DNA of 64,000 nt, from assembly GCF_044628455.1 (NCBI RefSeq), contig NZ_JBIYZW010000002.1:744001-808000 (forward strand). Direction: 5' to 3'. Within the stretch, counting starts at the first letter, position 1, and each line of letters begins with the position of its first letter. This DNA is from Solirubrum sp044628455. GTDB lineage: Bacteria > Bacteroidota > Bacteroidia > Cytophagales > Hymenobacteraceae. Below the pieces are notes generated by a model that was not told the origin of the DNA, ran no database searches, and was given only the letters and a program-made list of their open reading frames with translations. Below are positions 15,516 through 24,632 of the stretch, piece by piece. The translations under genes were made by a program, and so were the position numbers.

Positions 15516-17642
15516 ATGTCTACTCTCCTTTCTTCCCGGTTGCCCCAGGGCCTGGCCCTGCTCGGCCTGCTGACGCTGGCTGGCTGCGCGGCCAGCAATC
15601 CGCCCGCGGCCACGGCTCCGGCCGCTTCCACCGCGGCGGACGCCGGTGCCACCGCCTCGACCGAGCCCGTCATCAAGGGCCTGAGCATCAATCCGGCCGA
15701 CATCAACCCCGCTGTGTCGCCCTGCGAGGACTTCTACCAGTACTCGGGCGGTAACTGGCTCAAGAACAACCCGCTACCCTCGTACGCCACGCGCTGGGGG
15801 CCGCGCAACCTGCTGGGCGAGCGGACCCAGGCCCTGCTGCGCCAGATTCTGGAAGACGCCGCGGCCAACAGCAGCGCGCCCAAAGGCTCAAACCTGCAGA
15901 AAGTCGGCGACTTCTACGCCTCGGCCATGGACACCGTGGCCATCGAAAAGGCCGGGTTGAGTCCGCTCAAGCCCGAGCTGGACCGTATTGCGGCGGTGAA
16001 AGACCAGAAAACCCTGCTGGCCGCTCTGGCCCGGCAGAAGCAGCTGCAAACCGGGGCTTTCTTCGGCGCGGGCATCGACATCGACGAGAAAAACACCACC
16101 CGCTACGTCATCGGCCTCAACCAGGGCGGCCTCACGCTGCCCGACCGCGACTTTTACTTCAAGCAGGACGCCCGCACCGAGAACATCCGCGCGGCCTACC
16201 GCAAGTACCTGACCAACATGTTTGCCCTGCTGGGCGACAACGAGGCCACGGCCAAAAAGAACGCCGCCGCCGTGGAGCGCCTGGAAACGCGCCTGGCTAA
16301 AGCTGCCCGTACCCGCGTGGAGCTGCGCGACCCGCAGCTGAACTACAACCAGATGACCCTGGCCGCCGCCGCCAAGCGCTACCCCAACCTGCAGCTGCCC
16401 GCCCTGCTGAGCAACCTGCAGCTGGGTAAGGCCCAGGAGGTGATTGTGGGCCAGCCGGCGTTTTTCGACGAGGTGAATGCCCTGCTCAAAACCGAGCCGC
16501 TGGCCGACCTGAAAACCTACCTGCGCTGGCACCTGGTGCGCTCGGTGACGGCGGCCCTGCCCCAGGCCTACGGCACCGAGGCCTTCCGCTTTCAGCAGGT
16601 GCTGAGTGGCACCAAGCAGCAGCCCACCCGCTGGAAGCGCATGCTGGCCGCCACCGACAACGCCCTGGGCGAAGCCTTCGGCCAGCTTTACGTCGACAAG
16701 GCGTTTTCGCCCGAGGCCAAGCAGAAGGCCCTGGAGATGGTGAGCAACATCAAGGCCTCGATGGCCGAGCACATCCAGAGCAACACCTGGATGAGCGAGC
16801 CGACCAAGCAGGAGGCCCTCAAAAAGCTCAACGCCCTGCGCGTCAAAATCGGTTACCCCGACGAGTGGAAGGACTACTCGGCGCTGAGCGTCTCGCGCGA
16901 GTCGTACCTGAAAAACCTGCTGGCCGCCCGCGCCTGGGACTACCAGCAGGATGTGAAGAAGTTCGGCGGGCCCATCGACCGCAACGAGTGGGGCATGACG
17001 CCCTCCACCATCAACGCCTACTACAACCCGCCGATGAACGAAATCGTGTTTCCGGCCGGGTACCTGCAGCCGCCCTTCTTCGACCCCAAGGCCGACGATG
17101 CGGTGAACTATGGCGCCATCGGCGGGGTTATCGGCCACGAAATCACCCACGGCTTCGACGACCAGGGCCGCCAGTACGACTCGGAAGGCAACCTGCGCGA
17201 CTGGTGGACGCCGGCCGACGCGGCGGAATTCACCAAGCGGGCCGCGGTAGTAGGCCGCCAGTACAGCGCCTTCTCACCGCTCGACTCGGTGTACGTGAAC
17301 GGCAAGCTGACCATGGGCGAGAACCTGGCCGACTTCGCCGGCCTCACGGTGGTGTACGGCGCGCTGCAAAAGCAGCTGCAGAAGCAGTACGGCTCGGGCC
17401 CGCGCCCCAAAATTGACGGCTTCACGCCCGAGCAGCGCTTTTTCCTGTCGTGGGCCCAGCTGCGGCGTTCCAACATTCGGCCCGAGGCCCTGCGCCAGCA
17501 GATCCTGACCGACCCGCACTCCCCCGACCAGTACCGCACCATTGGGCCGTTGATGAACATGCCCCAGTTCTACCAGGCCTTTGGCTGCCAGCCCGGCCAG
17601 AAAATGGTGCGCACCGACGACGACCGCGCCAAAATCTGGTAA
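15516..17642 (+). CDS. M13 family zinc metallopeptidase (PepO/neprilysin-like) lipoprotein
   Basis: 708 residues. The N-terminus is a lipoprotein signal (ALLGLLTLAGCAAS, Cys in LAGC), so the enzyme is probably anchored in a membrane facing the periplasm or outside. The N-terminal M13 domain starts at CEDFYQYSGGNWLKNNPLPS. The catalytic domain carries VIGHEITHGFDDQGRQYDSEGNLRDWW, with the zinc HExxH plus the family GFDDQG. GENLADFAGL supplies the third ligand Glu and the catalytic Asp. The upstream NAYYNPPMNEIVFPAGYLQPPFF is the substrate-binding strand. It ends FGCQPGQKMVRTDDDRAKIW, the usual C-terminal Cys/Trp motif. It should cleave short peptides. Confidence 0.93.
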   Translation: MSTLLSSRLPQGLALLGLLTLAGCAASNPPAATAPAASTAADAGATASTEPVIKGLSINPADINPAVSPCEDFYQYSGGNWLKNNPLPSYATRWGPRNLLGERTQALLRQILEDAAANSSAPKGSNLQKVGDFYASAMDTVAIEKAGLSPLKPELDRIAAVKDQKTLLAALARQKQLQTGAFFGAGIDIDEKNTTRYVIGLNQGGLTLPDRDFYFKQDARTENIRAAYRKYLTNMFALLGDNEATAKKNAAAVERLETRLAKAARTRVELRDPQLNYNQMTLAAAAKRYPNLQLPALLSNLQLGKAQEVIVGQPAFFDEVNALLKTEPLADLKTYLRWHLVRSVTAALPQAYGTEAFRFQQVLSGTKQQPTRWKRMLAATDNALGEAFGQLYVDKAFSPEAKQKALEMVSNIKASMAEHIQSNTWMSEPTKQEALKKLNALRVKIGYPDEWKDYSALSVSRESYLKNLLAARAWDYQQDVKKFGGPIDRNEWGMTPSTINAYYNPPMNEIVFPAGYLQPPFFDPKADDAVNYGAIGGVIGHEITHGFDDQGRQYDSEGNLRDWWTPADAAEFTKRAAVVGRQYSAFSPLDSVYVNGKLTMGENLADFAGLTVVYGALQKQLQKQYGSGPRPKIDGFTPEQRFFLSWAQLRRSNIRPEALRQQILTDPHSPDQYRTIGPLMNMPQFYQAFGCQPGQKMVRTDDDRAKIW

Positions 17643-17794
17643 GCCGGCTTCTGACCAACGACTTCACCCGCGCCCGGCGGTCCGCAGCAGCGGGCCGCCG
17701 GGTTTGTTTTCGGCCCGCCCGCCGCGGCGCGCCGAACACCAGCGCCGCCGCCGCCGTACCAGCACTGGTCATTTCCGGCTTCGCCGATTCGTGC

Positions 17795-18223
17795 ATGATT
17801 ACCTCTACTCCCACTGCTTCCGCCACCGCCGATTTCCTGCAGCTGGCTCACCGGGCCGACCTGGGGGTGGTTACGGCCCGTTGGACGCGCCCGACCACCT
17901 CGGCCGAGCTGCGCGCCGGCTACCAGGAAATGCTGCGTTTTGCCACGGCCTGTAACAGCTGCTGCCGCTGGCTGATTGACGCGCGCCGCCGCGTGCAGGT
18001 CGATGCCCGCGATGTGCACTGGCTGACCGAGGTATTTTACCCCACCCTGCGCCAGCACCTGCACCGCCGGGCCTACCTGGCTTTTCTGGTGGCGCCCTAC
18101 CAGCTCGACCACGTGCAGGACGACACCCTGCCACCCCTGCCCCACACCCACGGTGACAACTGCTCCCTCAACCAGTTTACCGAAGAGGGCGAAGCCGTGC
18201 GCTGGCTTACGGCGCAGAACTGA
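17795..18223 (+). CDS. SpoIIAA/STAS-like small protein
   Basis: 142 residues, cytosolic. The strand-helix pattern (DLGVVTARWTRPTTSAELRAGYQEMLRFATACN, RWLIDARRR, WLTEVFYPTLRQHLHRRAYLAFLVAP, EEGEAVRWL) resembles the SpoIIAA-like/STAS proteins common in Hymenobacter. A second, more divergent protein of the same layout lies at 27857-28285. A Cys pair (NSCCRW) and a His-containing insertion (LPPLPHTHGDNC) are distinctive. No catalytic motif is apparent. The start is the ATG giving this length; a longer open frame upstream overlaps the M13 gene and is rejected. Confidence 0.7.
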   Translation: MITSTPTASATADFLQLAHRADLGVVTARWTRPTTSAELRAGYQEMLRFATACNSCCRWLIDARRRVQVDARDVHWLTEVFYPTLRQHLHRRAYLAFLVAPYQLDHVQDDTLPPLPHTHGDNCSLNQFTEEGEAVRWLTAQN

Positions 18224-18238
18224 GGTGGATAGCCGAGC

Positions 18239-20005
18239 TTAGCTGCCGCTCAGCCAGCGGCGGATGCCCCGGCTTTTTTCCCGCAGCCAGGCCATGTAAT
18301 CGGTCGGAGCGGTAGTTTCCGGAGCCGCGACGGGCCGGTCCGGCTGGGCTTTGCGGCGGTTGCCAGCCGTGGCCTGGCGCGAGCGGCTGCTCTTCTTTAC
18401 CTGTTTCGTGTGGGCCTTGGCCAGAACGGCCGGCACCGGCTGGTTGAACTGCAGCCGCGCGTGGCCTTCGAAGGCGTATACCGGCTGTTGGCCCGTGGCG
18501 TCGGTCTGCTGGTATTCGAACACGCTCAGGTAGTAAGCGTGGCCCGGCTTGAGGTTGCTGACGGTCAGTGCCGTATCGGCGCCGGCGCCGACTACGAATG
18601 TGTCGTGGCCCAGGCCGGCACCCAGGCCGAACACGGAACTGGCAGCGTAGCTGCGGCCTTCCTGGGGCAGCACGTCCACGGGGCTGCCCTCGCGCAGCAG
18701 CACCAGCCGGTGGCTGCCGTTGCCTTTGCGCCAGCTCAGGCGGGCCGCGTCGGGCGCGGCGACCGGGGCGTAGCGCAGCCGGCTCACTGGCTCGGTGGGC
18801 GGCATCAGGTCGAACGTGGGCCAGTTGTTCGAGCCGCCGATGCAGTCCCAGCCCAGGTCTTCCAGCTCGTTCCAGAAGCGGTTGGGAGCGGGGCGGCCGT
18901 TGAGCAGGATGGCCCAGGTATAGCCCTCCGAGTTGGTGGCCACGCAGCTGGCGGTGCCGTCGAGGGCGCCGGTGTGCCAGCGCACCCGGTCTTTGGTCAC
19001 CATCCAGCCCTTGGCGTAGCGGCGGTTCTGCTCCGAGGGCTCAACCATGCTGGCCACCGAAGCCGGCGTGAGCAGGTCGGGGCGGGAGGGCGAGCCGTCG
19101 ACGGCCAGCATGAAGCGCACCAGGTCGCGGGCCGAGAACACCCAGCCGCCGTGGGCGCTCATGGCCTCCAGGTTGCGCCCGCCGTAGGGCAGGGGCACCT
19201 GCTCGCCGGTACCGTAGCAGGAAAGGGCCGAGCTTTTGCTGAAATACTCGGCTTCGTAGGGCAGCTTGTCGGCCAGCAGGTTGCGGCCCAAGTGGGCCTC
19301 GCGCACGCCGGCCGGGGCCAGCACCTGCTGCCGCACCCAGGTTGCGTAGGATTGGCCGGTTACTTTCTCCAGCACCTTGCCCAGCACCAGGTAGCCGACG
19401 TTGGAGTAGGCAAAGCGGCTGCCGGGCCGGAAATCGAGGCCCTTGCCCAGCATGAAGCGCAACAGCGTGGAGTCGCCCACGGGATTGGGCACCTGCAGGC
19501 TCTCGGTTACGTGCAAGGGAAACTCGATGGGGTCGGAGCTGGCAAAGCCGTCCATGCCCGCGTTGCGGTTCCAGCCGGCCGAGTGCTCCAGCAGCTGCCG
19601 CAGGGTGATGTCGTAGATGCGCTCGTCGCGGATGACCTCGTTGTAGTAGGGAGCCGTCAAGTAGCCTTCGGGGCCGAACACCCGGTGGTCGAGGTCGAGG
19701 CGGCCGTCCTCGGCCAGCTTCAGAACGGCCACCGCCGTCACGGGCTTCGACACGCTGGCTACCCGCAGCTGGTGGTGCGGCTGCATGGGCACGGTGCGCG
19801 CCAGGTCGGCGTGGCCGAAGCCGCGGGCGTACACCAGGCGGCCGTGGCGGCTGATGGCCACCGAAACCCCCGGTATTTTCCAGCGCTGCCGGAATTGCTC
19901 AATCAACTCGTCGCAGTGCGCCAGCTCGGGCACGGCCACCCCGGTCTGTGCCCAGGCCGAGCCGGTCAGCAGGCCGGTCAGCAGCAGGGCCAATACTTTC
20001 TTCAC
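18239..20005 (-). CDS. Serine hydrolase, beta-lactamase class C fold, with C-terminal beta domain
   Basis: 588 residues. A signal peptide covers residues 1-19 (LALLLTGLLTGSAWAQ). The class C/AmpC-type domain has the SxxK motif in RVASVSKPVTAVAVL, the Y-x-N motif in FAYSNVGYLVLG, and a third motif HTG in VRWHTGALDGTASC. It ends near residue 400. A fibronectin-like segment follows (about 425-525: TFVVGAGADTALTVSNLKPGHAYYLSVFEY), then a very basic tail. Such enzymes act as peptidases, esterases or D-aminopeptidases. The sequence does not indicate true beta-lactamase activity. Confidence 0.88.
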   Translation of the reverse strand: MKKVLALLLTGLLTGSAWAQTGVAVPELAHCDELIEQFRQRWKIPGVSVAISRHGRLVYARGFGHADLARTVPMQPHHQLRVASVSKPVTAVAVLKLAEDGRLDLDHRVFGPEGYLTAPYYNEVIRDERIYDITLRQLLEHSAGWNRNAGMDGFASSDPIEFPLHVTESLQVPNPVGDSTLLRFMLGKGLDFRPGSRFAYSNVGYLVLGKVLEKVTGQSYATWVRQQVLAPAGVREAHLGRNLLADKLPYEAEYFSKSSALSCYGTGEQVPLPYGGRNLEAMSAHGGWVFSARDLVRFMLAVDGSPSRPDLLTPASVASMVEPSEQNRRYAKGWMVTKDRVRWHTGALDGTASCVATNSEGYTWAILLNGRPAPNRFWNELEDLGWDCIGGSNNWPTFDLMPPTEPVSRLRYAPVAAPDAARLSWRKGNGSHRLVLLREGSPVDVLPQEGRSYAASSVFGLGAGLGHDTFVVGAGADTALTVSNLKPGHAYYLSVFEYQQTDATGQQPVYAFEGHARLQFNQPVPAVLAKAHTKQVKKSSRSRQATAGNRRKAQPDRPVAAPETTAPTDYMAWLREKSRGIRRWLSGS

Positions 20006-20386
20006 TTATCCAACCGGGCAAAAGAGCCTTGAAAGCGGCCTGAGGGGGCCGGCACAGTACTTCGACTGATAATTCAAGTTTAGTGGTTATTCCGCAGAAA
20101 ATGGCTGGCTCATAGATATAAAAATTATAATAATGGCATGAAAATGCAGCTGACTCTAACGGGTTAATGTCGAGCTAGTGAGCAAGTAGTCAGGTAGCTG
20201 AAATGGTAAAGTGGCTCCGGATATTTCCGGACAGATGTGGGTATTCCCGGAACGGCGCTTCAAACTTGCCTGCTTGAGGCACGATGTATGCGGTAAGCCG
20301 CGGCGGGAGCTGCTGCGTACAAGCCGTGGCGGCGCGGCCCGACGCCCGTTCCCGGCAGTTTCGCCCACTACCTTCTTCCCGATTTT
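20006..20386. other. Intergenic region, divergent promoters expected
   Basis: 381 bp between the serine hydrolase start and the small basic protein start. The centre (about 20090-20160) is AT-rich (ATAAAAATTATAATAATGGC) and is the likely location of promoters in both directions. No gene, RNA or repeat was recognised. Confidence 0.5.
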
Positions 20387-20686
20387 ATGCGAAAGTACCT
20401 GCTCCTGCTGCTTTGCGCCCTGCTGCTGATGGACCCGTCGGCGGTATTGGCCGAACCTTTGGCCGCTGAGGCCGCTACCGAGGCTATGGAGGCCGTGGCC
20501 GCCGTGGCGGCGCCGCCGCGCGTGCCGCGCCCCAGCTACAAGAAGTACAAGGGCAACAGCCGCCGCAAGTACCGCCGTAACGTGTTTCGCCGTCTCTCGG
20601 CCAAGAAAAAGGCCAAGAAGAAAGCCCAGGCTGCCCCGCGCCGCCGCGGCATCATTACCGTCGAGCCGCCGGTACGCAACCAGTAG
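20387..20686 (+). CDS. Small secreted basic protein, unknown
   Basis: 99 residues. The signal peptide MRKYLLLLLCALLLMDPSAVLAE is clear. The mature chain has an Ala/Glu-rich segment and then an extremely basic stretch (SYKKYKGNSRRKYRRN, KKKAKKKAQ, RRRG) before a short hydrophobic end. The composition suggests binding to an acidic surface polymer or nucleic acid outside the cytoplasm; that is an inference. Signal peptide and composition make it more plausible than the overlapping opposite-strand frame. Confidence 0.7.
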   Translation: MRKYLLLLLCALLLMDPSAVLAEPLAAEAATEAMEAVAAVAAPPRVPRPSYKKYKGNSRRKYRRNVFRRLSAKKKAKKKAQAAPRRRGIITVEPPVRNQ

Positions 20687-20734
20687 CCGCCCGCACTTGG
20701 CCGGAACGCGTCGCCCCGGTTTTCCTTGCGGAAG

Positions 20735-20943
20735 CCGGGCCAACGCCTCGCCCAGCGGCCGGGTATCCAGCGCGGGCTAGCGGCCGGTACCGCCGCCCCT
20801 TCGGCTCCGTAAACCAAACGCGTCGCCCCGGTTTTCCTTGCGGAAGCCGGGGCGACGCGTTTGGTTTACGGAGCCGAAGGGGCGGCGGTACCGGCCGCTA
20901 GCCCGCGCTGGATACCCGGCCGCTGGGCGAGGCGTTGGCCCGG
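20735..20943. repeat. 209-bp perfect fold-back containing a duplicated ferritin gene tail
   Basis: Bases 20735-20831 are the exact reverse complement of 20847-20943, with a 15-base loop. The right arm is the 3' end of the ferritin gene plus its downstream sequence, so the left arm duplicates the last 15 codons in the opposite direction. In addition the 35-bp loop-containing sequence at 20704-20738 (starting AACGCGTCGCCCCGG) recurs directly at 20817-20851, 113 bp later. The simplest origin is a 113-bp inverted duplication templated on the terminator hairpin, either in the genome or in the assembly. Confidence 0.9.
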
Positions 20944-21428
20944 AACAGCATGATGTCTTTGTCGAACAGGTAGATGCCGCCCTTGTCGTCGCCCACTAGC
21001 TCCAGCTTGTCGTTGAGCATGCGCGCCAGGCCTTCTTCCTCGATCTGCTCCGACACGTACCACTGCAGGAAGTTGTGGGTGGCGAAGTCCTTTTCCTGCA
21101 GAGCCAGGCCCACCAGCTCGTTGATGCTTTCCGATACGGCCATCTCGTGGCGCAGGAACTCCTCGAACACCCGCTTCAGCGACTGGAAGGTGATGTTGGG
21201 CTGGGGCAGGGCGGGCACCACGGCAAAGCCGCCGCGCTCGTTCACGTAGCGGATGAGCTTGAGCATGTGCACCCGCTCCTCGTCGCTCTGCTGGTAGAAG
21301 AAGTTGGTTACGCCGTCGAGGCCGGGCTGAATTTCGGCCCAGGACGCCATGGCCAGGTAGGCCTGCGACGACTGCGCCTCCATGGCAATCTGCTTGTTTA
21401 GTGCTTGCTGGATGGGTTGGGTCAGCAT
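20898..21428 (-). CDS. ftnA: Ferritin
   Basis: 176 residues, a typical bacterial non-heme ferritin. The four-helix bundle carries the ferroxidase ligands: Glu17 in NKQIAMEAQSSQAYLAMASW, then SDEERVHMLKLIRYVNERGG (the E-x-x-H pair) and later Glu/Gln residues in ESINELVGLALQEKD and YVSEQIEEEGLARMLNDKLELV. The C-terminal E helix GIYLFDKDIMLF is present. It stores iron as ferric oxyhydroxide in a 24-mer. The last codons lie inside the 209-bp fold-back, so the exact C-terminus depends on the assembly. Confidence 0.95.
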   Translation of the reverse strand: MLTQPIQQALNKQIAMEAQSSQAYLAMASWAEIQPGLDGVTNFFYQQSDEERVHMLKLIRYVNERGGFAVVPALPQPNITFQSLKRVFEEFLRHEMAVSESINELVGLALQEKDFATHNFLQWYVSEQIEEEGLARMLNDKLELVGDDKGGIYLFDKDIMLFRANASPSGRVSSAG

Positions 21429-21620
21429 GGAAAAAGTAGGAAGGTGGACGAACGAATGCCGGCGGAAACCAAATCTACTCGAAAAATCCGCTCGGGCCGG
21501 TCGGTTTTCGTGGGCGTAAGCTGCGTTTGGGCGGCCCCGTCCGTCACTTTACTGCCGGCTCCGGCCCGCCCCGGCAACTGGCGGCGGCGGAAAAAAACCG
21601 GCCCCGAGGCGCACAAAAAA

Positions 21621-21642
21621 GCACGGACCGCGGGGCCCGTGC
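21621..21642 (-). terminator. Probable terminator of the first small-secreted-protein paralog
   Basis: A stem GCACGG / CCGTGC with a GC-rich loop is preceded by AAAAAA (21615-21620), i.e. a hairpin plus T-run on the minus strand, 26 bp after the stop at 21668. Confidence 0.6.
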
Positions 21643-21667
21643 CAGCTGCCGCAAGTGCGGGGCCGGA

Positions 21668-22051
21668 CTAGCGGCGGGCGGTGGTCAGGTCGGTAGTGCG
21701 CTGCGTGGTGGTGCGCAGGTTCAGGGTAAAACGGTGCTGGGCGGGGCCCAGCTTCACCACCAGTTGGTACTCGCCGTCGGGCAGGTGCTGCACGTTGAGC
21801 TTCTGCCCGAACGAGGCCTGCGAGCTGCTGTCCTCGTAGAGTACGCTGCCGTCGGCGGGGCGCAGCAGCTGCAGGCGGCCGGGCTGCCGCTGCGGGTTGC
21901 TCACTCGCACCAGGTACACGAACTCGCCCACTCGCTCAACTCCCACGGGCTGAGGCGCGGCGGGCTCCGACTGGGCCGAGGCGGATAAGCTGGCTCCGGC
22001 CAGGGCAGCCAGCAGCAACAGTTGGGCGGCGGGGCGCGGGAAAGTCTTCAT
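21668..22051 (-). CDS. Small secreted beta protein, paralog 1 of 3
   Basis: 127 residues with a signal peptide (AQLLLLAALAGASLSASAQ). The mature part is about 100 residues of predicted beta strands with the motifs EFVYLVRVSNPQRQPG, LYEDSSSQASFGQKLNVQHLPDGEYQLVVKLG, and HRFTLNLRTTTQRTT. The same motifs recur in the genes at 24633-25034 and 27198-27602, so the three form a local family. The 'NxxxLPDGxYxLxVK' segment recalls the beta-sandwich of C-terminal sorting or adhesin-like domains, but no known family can be assigned. Probably periplasmic or exported. Confidence 0.75.
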   Translation of the reverse strand: MKTFPRPAAQLLLLAALAGASLSASAQSEPAAPQPVGVERVGEFVYLVRVSNPQRQPGRLQLLRPADGSVLYEDSSSQASFGQKLNVQHLPDGEYQLVVKLGPAQHRFTLNLRTTTQRTTDLTTARR

Positions 22052-22274
22052 AAGCTGACGGGGTTAGGGAAGGGAACGTCGCGGGAGCCACCCGGCTCCT
22101 CGGGCATTTGCCGGAGCAAAGGTGGGCGCGGGCCGTGAGCTGAAAGGCACCGCAGCGTTATGCTTCCGTCAAGCCTGCCGCGGCCTGGGTTCGGGCGCCC
22201 GTGCAACCCCGGCTTGCTACCCGGCCGTAGGCAGGCTGCCGCCTACCATTCCAGGCTTCAGCTGTTCTGATTTT

Positions 22275-23942
22275 ATGGCGTCTTCCTCTTCTTCCGCCGA
22301 ACTGCCCACCCGGGTGACGCTGGGCACACCCTTCACCTACGCCATGTTCCGGGCTATCTGGATTGCCTCGGTGGTATCGAACATCGGCACCTGGATGCAG
22401 AACGTGGCGGGCGTGTGGCTGGTGACGACGCTCACCACCTCGGCTTTGCTGGTGGCGCTTATGCAAACGGCCACCAGCCTGCCCTCGTTTCTGCTGAGCA
22501 TGCCCGCCGGCGCCCTGGGCGACCTGCTAGACCGGCGCCGCATGCTGCTGGTTACCCAGGGCTTCATGGGCGTGGTGGCCTTCGGCCTGGGTACGCTCAC
22601 GCTGCTGGGAGAAATTTCGGCGCTGGGCGTGCTGGCGTTTACGTTTCTGCTGGGGGTGGGCGCGGCCCTGAACGGCCCCATCTGGCAAACCGTGACGGTG
22701 GAGCTGGTGCCGCGGTCGGTGCTGCCCTCGGCCATTACCCTGAACGGGGTGAGCAACAACATTGCGCGGGCGCTGGGTCCGGCCCTGGGCGGGGTCATCA
22801 TTGCCTACTACTCGCCCGGCTACGTGTTCCTGCTCAACGGATTCTCCTTTGTGGGCACCTGGCTGGTGGTGTACCGCTGGCGGCGGCCGGCCGAAGAAGC
22901 CGGCCGCCACGGGCCCGGTGAGAATTTCACCGGGGCGCTGCGGGCGGGACTGCGCTACGTGCGCTACTCGCCCGCCATCTACGCCGTGCTGGTGCGGGCC
23001 TTTGGCTTCTCGATGGGCGCCAGCGCCATGTGGGCTTTGCTGTCGCTGGTTACCGCTCACCGCCTGCACCTGAGCTCGGGCGCCTATGGCGTGCTGCTTT
23101 CGTGGCTGGGAGCCGGGGCCGTTACGGGGGCTCTGCTGCTGGGGCGGGTGGGTGCGCGCCTGAGCTTCAACCAGCGGGTGTTGCTGGGTACGCTGGTCTT
23201 CGTGGGCACCAACGTGAGCCTGGCCCTGGTGCGCCAGGTGTACTGGCTTTACCCGGTGATGTTCGTGTCGGGCATTGCCTGGCTGATGAGCATGACTTCC
23301 TTCAGCACCAGCGTGCAGCTGCACGTGCCCAAGTGGGTGCAGGCGCGGGTGGTGAGCATTTACATGCTGGTGTTTCAGGCCGGGCTGGCGCTGGGCAGCG
23401 TGGTGTGGGGCGAGCTGGCCGACCGCCTGAACCTGGAAGCGGCGCTGCTGCTGGCCGCCGGCTGGCTGCTGCTGAGCTTGCTGCTGGCCTGGCCCTTCCC
23501 GCTGCGCCCGGCCGAAGACCGCGACCTGGCCCCGGCCGGCCACTGGCCCATTCCCAACGTGACTACGAGCGGCATCGACCCCGACGATGGGCCGGTGGTG
23601 GTGATGGTAGAGTACCAGGTACCGGCGGCCGATCAGCCGGCTTTCCGCGCCGCCATGGCCCAGCTCACCCGGCTGCGGCTGCGCGACGGGGCGCTGCGGG
23701 CCGGGGTGTTTGCCGACGTGAGCCGGCCCGAGTGCCTTACCGAGTTTTTCTACGTGGCCACCTGGGGCGAGCATGAGCGCCAGCACCACCGTTTCACCCG
23801 CGAAGATGCCCTGGTACGGGCCCGGGTACGCCGGTTTCACGCGGGCCCCGAGCCGCCGCGCGTCACGCACTTTCTGGCTTTCCCGCGCTCGGCCAACGTG
23901 GAGGTGCCGCCGCCCGCCACCGCGCTGGAAAGCCAGACCTGA
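22275..23942 (+). CDS. MFS transporter with C-terminal ABM-like domain
   Basis: 555 residues. Residues 15-420 hold about twelve transmembrane helices of the EntS/MFS_3 type; motif A is recognisable as GALGDLLDRRRMLLVTQG. After a linker, residues 440-540 form a soluble domain resembling antibiotic-biosynthesis monooxygenase (ABM) ferredoxin-like folds (VVVMVEYQVPAADQPAFRAAMAQLTRLRLRDGA, FFYVATWGEHERQHHRFTREDALV). This fusion is the normal architecture of the family in Bacteroidota. It probably exports a siderophore or hydrophobic compound; the substrate is unknown. The start is set by the conserved N-terminus, since the open frame upstream is low-quality sequence. Confidence 0.85.
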   Translation: MASSSSSAELPTRVTLGTPFTYAMFRAIWIASVVSNIGTWMQNVAGVWLVTTLTTSALLVALMQTATSLPSFLLSMPAGALGDLLDRRRMLLVTQGFMGVVAFGLGTLTLLGEISALGVLAFTFLLGVGAALNGPIWQTVTVELVPRSVLPSAITLNGVSNNIARALGPALGGVIIAYYSPGYVFLLNGFSFVGTWLVVYRWRRPAEEAGRHGPGENFTGALRAGLRYVRYSPAIYAVLVRAFGFSMGASAMWALLSLVTAHRLHLSSGAYGVLLSWLGAGAVTGALLLGRVGARLSFNQRVLLGTLVFVGTNVSLALVRQVYWLYPVMFVSGIAWLMSMTSFSTSVQLHVPKWVQARVVSIYMLVFQAGLALGSVVWGELADRLNLEAALLLAAGWLLLSLLLAWPFPLRPAEDRDLAPAGHWPIPNVTTSGIDPDDGPVVVMVEYQVPAADQPAFRAAMAQLTRLRLRDGALRAGVFADVSRPECLTEFFYVATWGEHERQHHRFTREDALVRARVRRFHAGPEPPRVTHFLAFPRSANVEVPPPATALESQT

Positions 23943-23954
23943 GCACAAGCTGCT

Positions 23955-24503
23955 TTACCGCCCGGGACGCTCCAGCAGCACCGTCAGCGCGTTTTTGTAG
24001 AGCGTGCGGGCAAACTCCCGGTACCCGAACTTCTCGGCCACCCGCCGCGAGGCCACGTTGTCGGGGTGCATGATGCACATGGTGCGGGCGCCGCCAAAGT
24101 GAGCGTCGCCCCAGGCCAGGGCGGCCTGTACGGCCTCGGTAGCGTAGCCGCGGCCGTGGGTGCGGGCCGCCAGCACCCAGCCAATTTCCGGGGCTCCATT
24201 GCTGGGTGGGTCGAGCGCCCGGTGGCGGTCGGCAAAGCCCACGGCCCCGATAAACTCACCGCTGGCTTTTTCCTCCACGGCCCCAAACCCGTAGCCCTGC
24301 AGGGCCCAGTGCCCGGCGGCACGCAGCAGAATGCCCCAAATGTCTTCCTCCGGCAGAGGCTGCGGCGCCAGGTAGCGGTAGAAGTCGGGGTGCTGCCACA
24401 TGGCCACGTAGGCCGGAAAGTCGCTGGAGCGGTAGCCGCGCAGCCGCAGCCGCGGCGTTTCCAGCACGGGTATGTGGTCGGGCAGCGGGGGCAGAAGATT
24501 CAT
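23955..24503 (-). CDS. GNAT family N-acetyltransferase (RimJ-like)
   Basis: 182 residues. It starts VLETPRLRLRGYRSSDFPAYVAMWQHPDFYRYL, the pattern of RimJ/RimL-type acetyltransferases. It continues with EIGWVLAARTHGRGYATEAVQAALAWGDAHFG (acetyl-CoA motif A, R-G-x-G-Y-A-T-E) and HPDNVASRRVAEKFGYREFAR (the N..S..V..K.GF motif). It may acetylate a ribosomal protein N-terminus or a small amine; the target is unknown. It is convergent with the MFS gene, with only 12 bp between stops. Confidence 0.88.
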   Translation of the reverse strand: MNLLPPLPDHIPVLETPRLRLRGYRSSDFPAYVAMWQHPDFYRYLAPQPLPEEDIWGILLRAAGHWALQGYGFGAVEEKASGEFIGAVGFADRHRALDPPSNGAPEIGWVLAARTHGRGYATEAVQAALAWGDAHFGGARTMCIMHPDNVASRRVAEKFGYREFARTLYKNALTVLLERPGR

Positions 24504-24580
24504 CCGTCAGGCAAAGGGAAGTGAGGTAGACGCAAAGTATGGCGGAATGGGGTCGGGCCCAAACGCATTCGACGCGCCCC

Positions 24581-24611
24581 AAAAAAGCGCCACCGCGGCG
24601 GGCGGTGGCGC
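24581..24611 (-). terminator. Terminator of the second small-secreted-protein paralog
   Basis: AAAAAA (24581-24586) precedes a 10-bp stem GCGCCACCGC / GCGGTGGCGC, giving a hairpin plus T-run on the minus strand 21 bp after the stop at 24633. Confidence 0.8.
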
Positions 24612-24632
24612 GTTGAGGTTAGGCAGCGGGGG

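Noticed and set aside
18239..20005. Antibiotic-resistance beta-lactamase
   Set aside because: The SxxK and YxN motifs show only the class C fold; the C-terminal beta domain and context suggest a general serine hydrolase.
20156..20743. 195-codon minus-strand frame opposite the small basic protein
   Set aside because: Composition is the complement of the signal peptide and basic repeats of the plus-strand gene, and no domain is visible.
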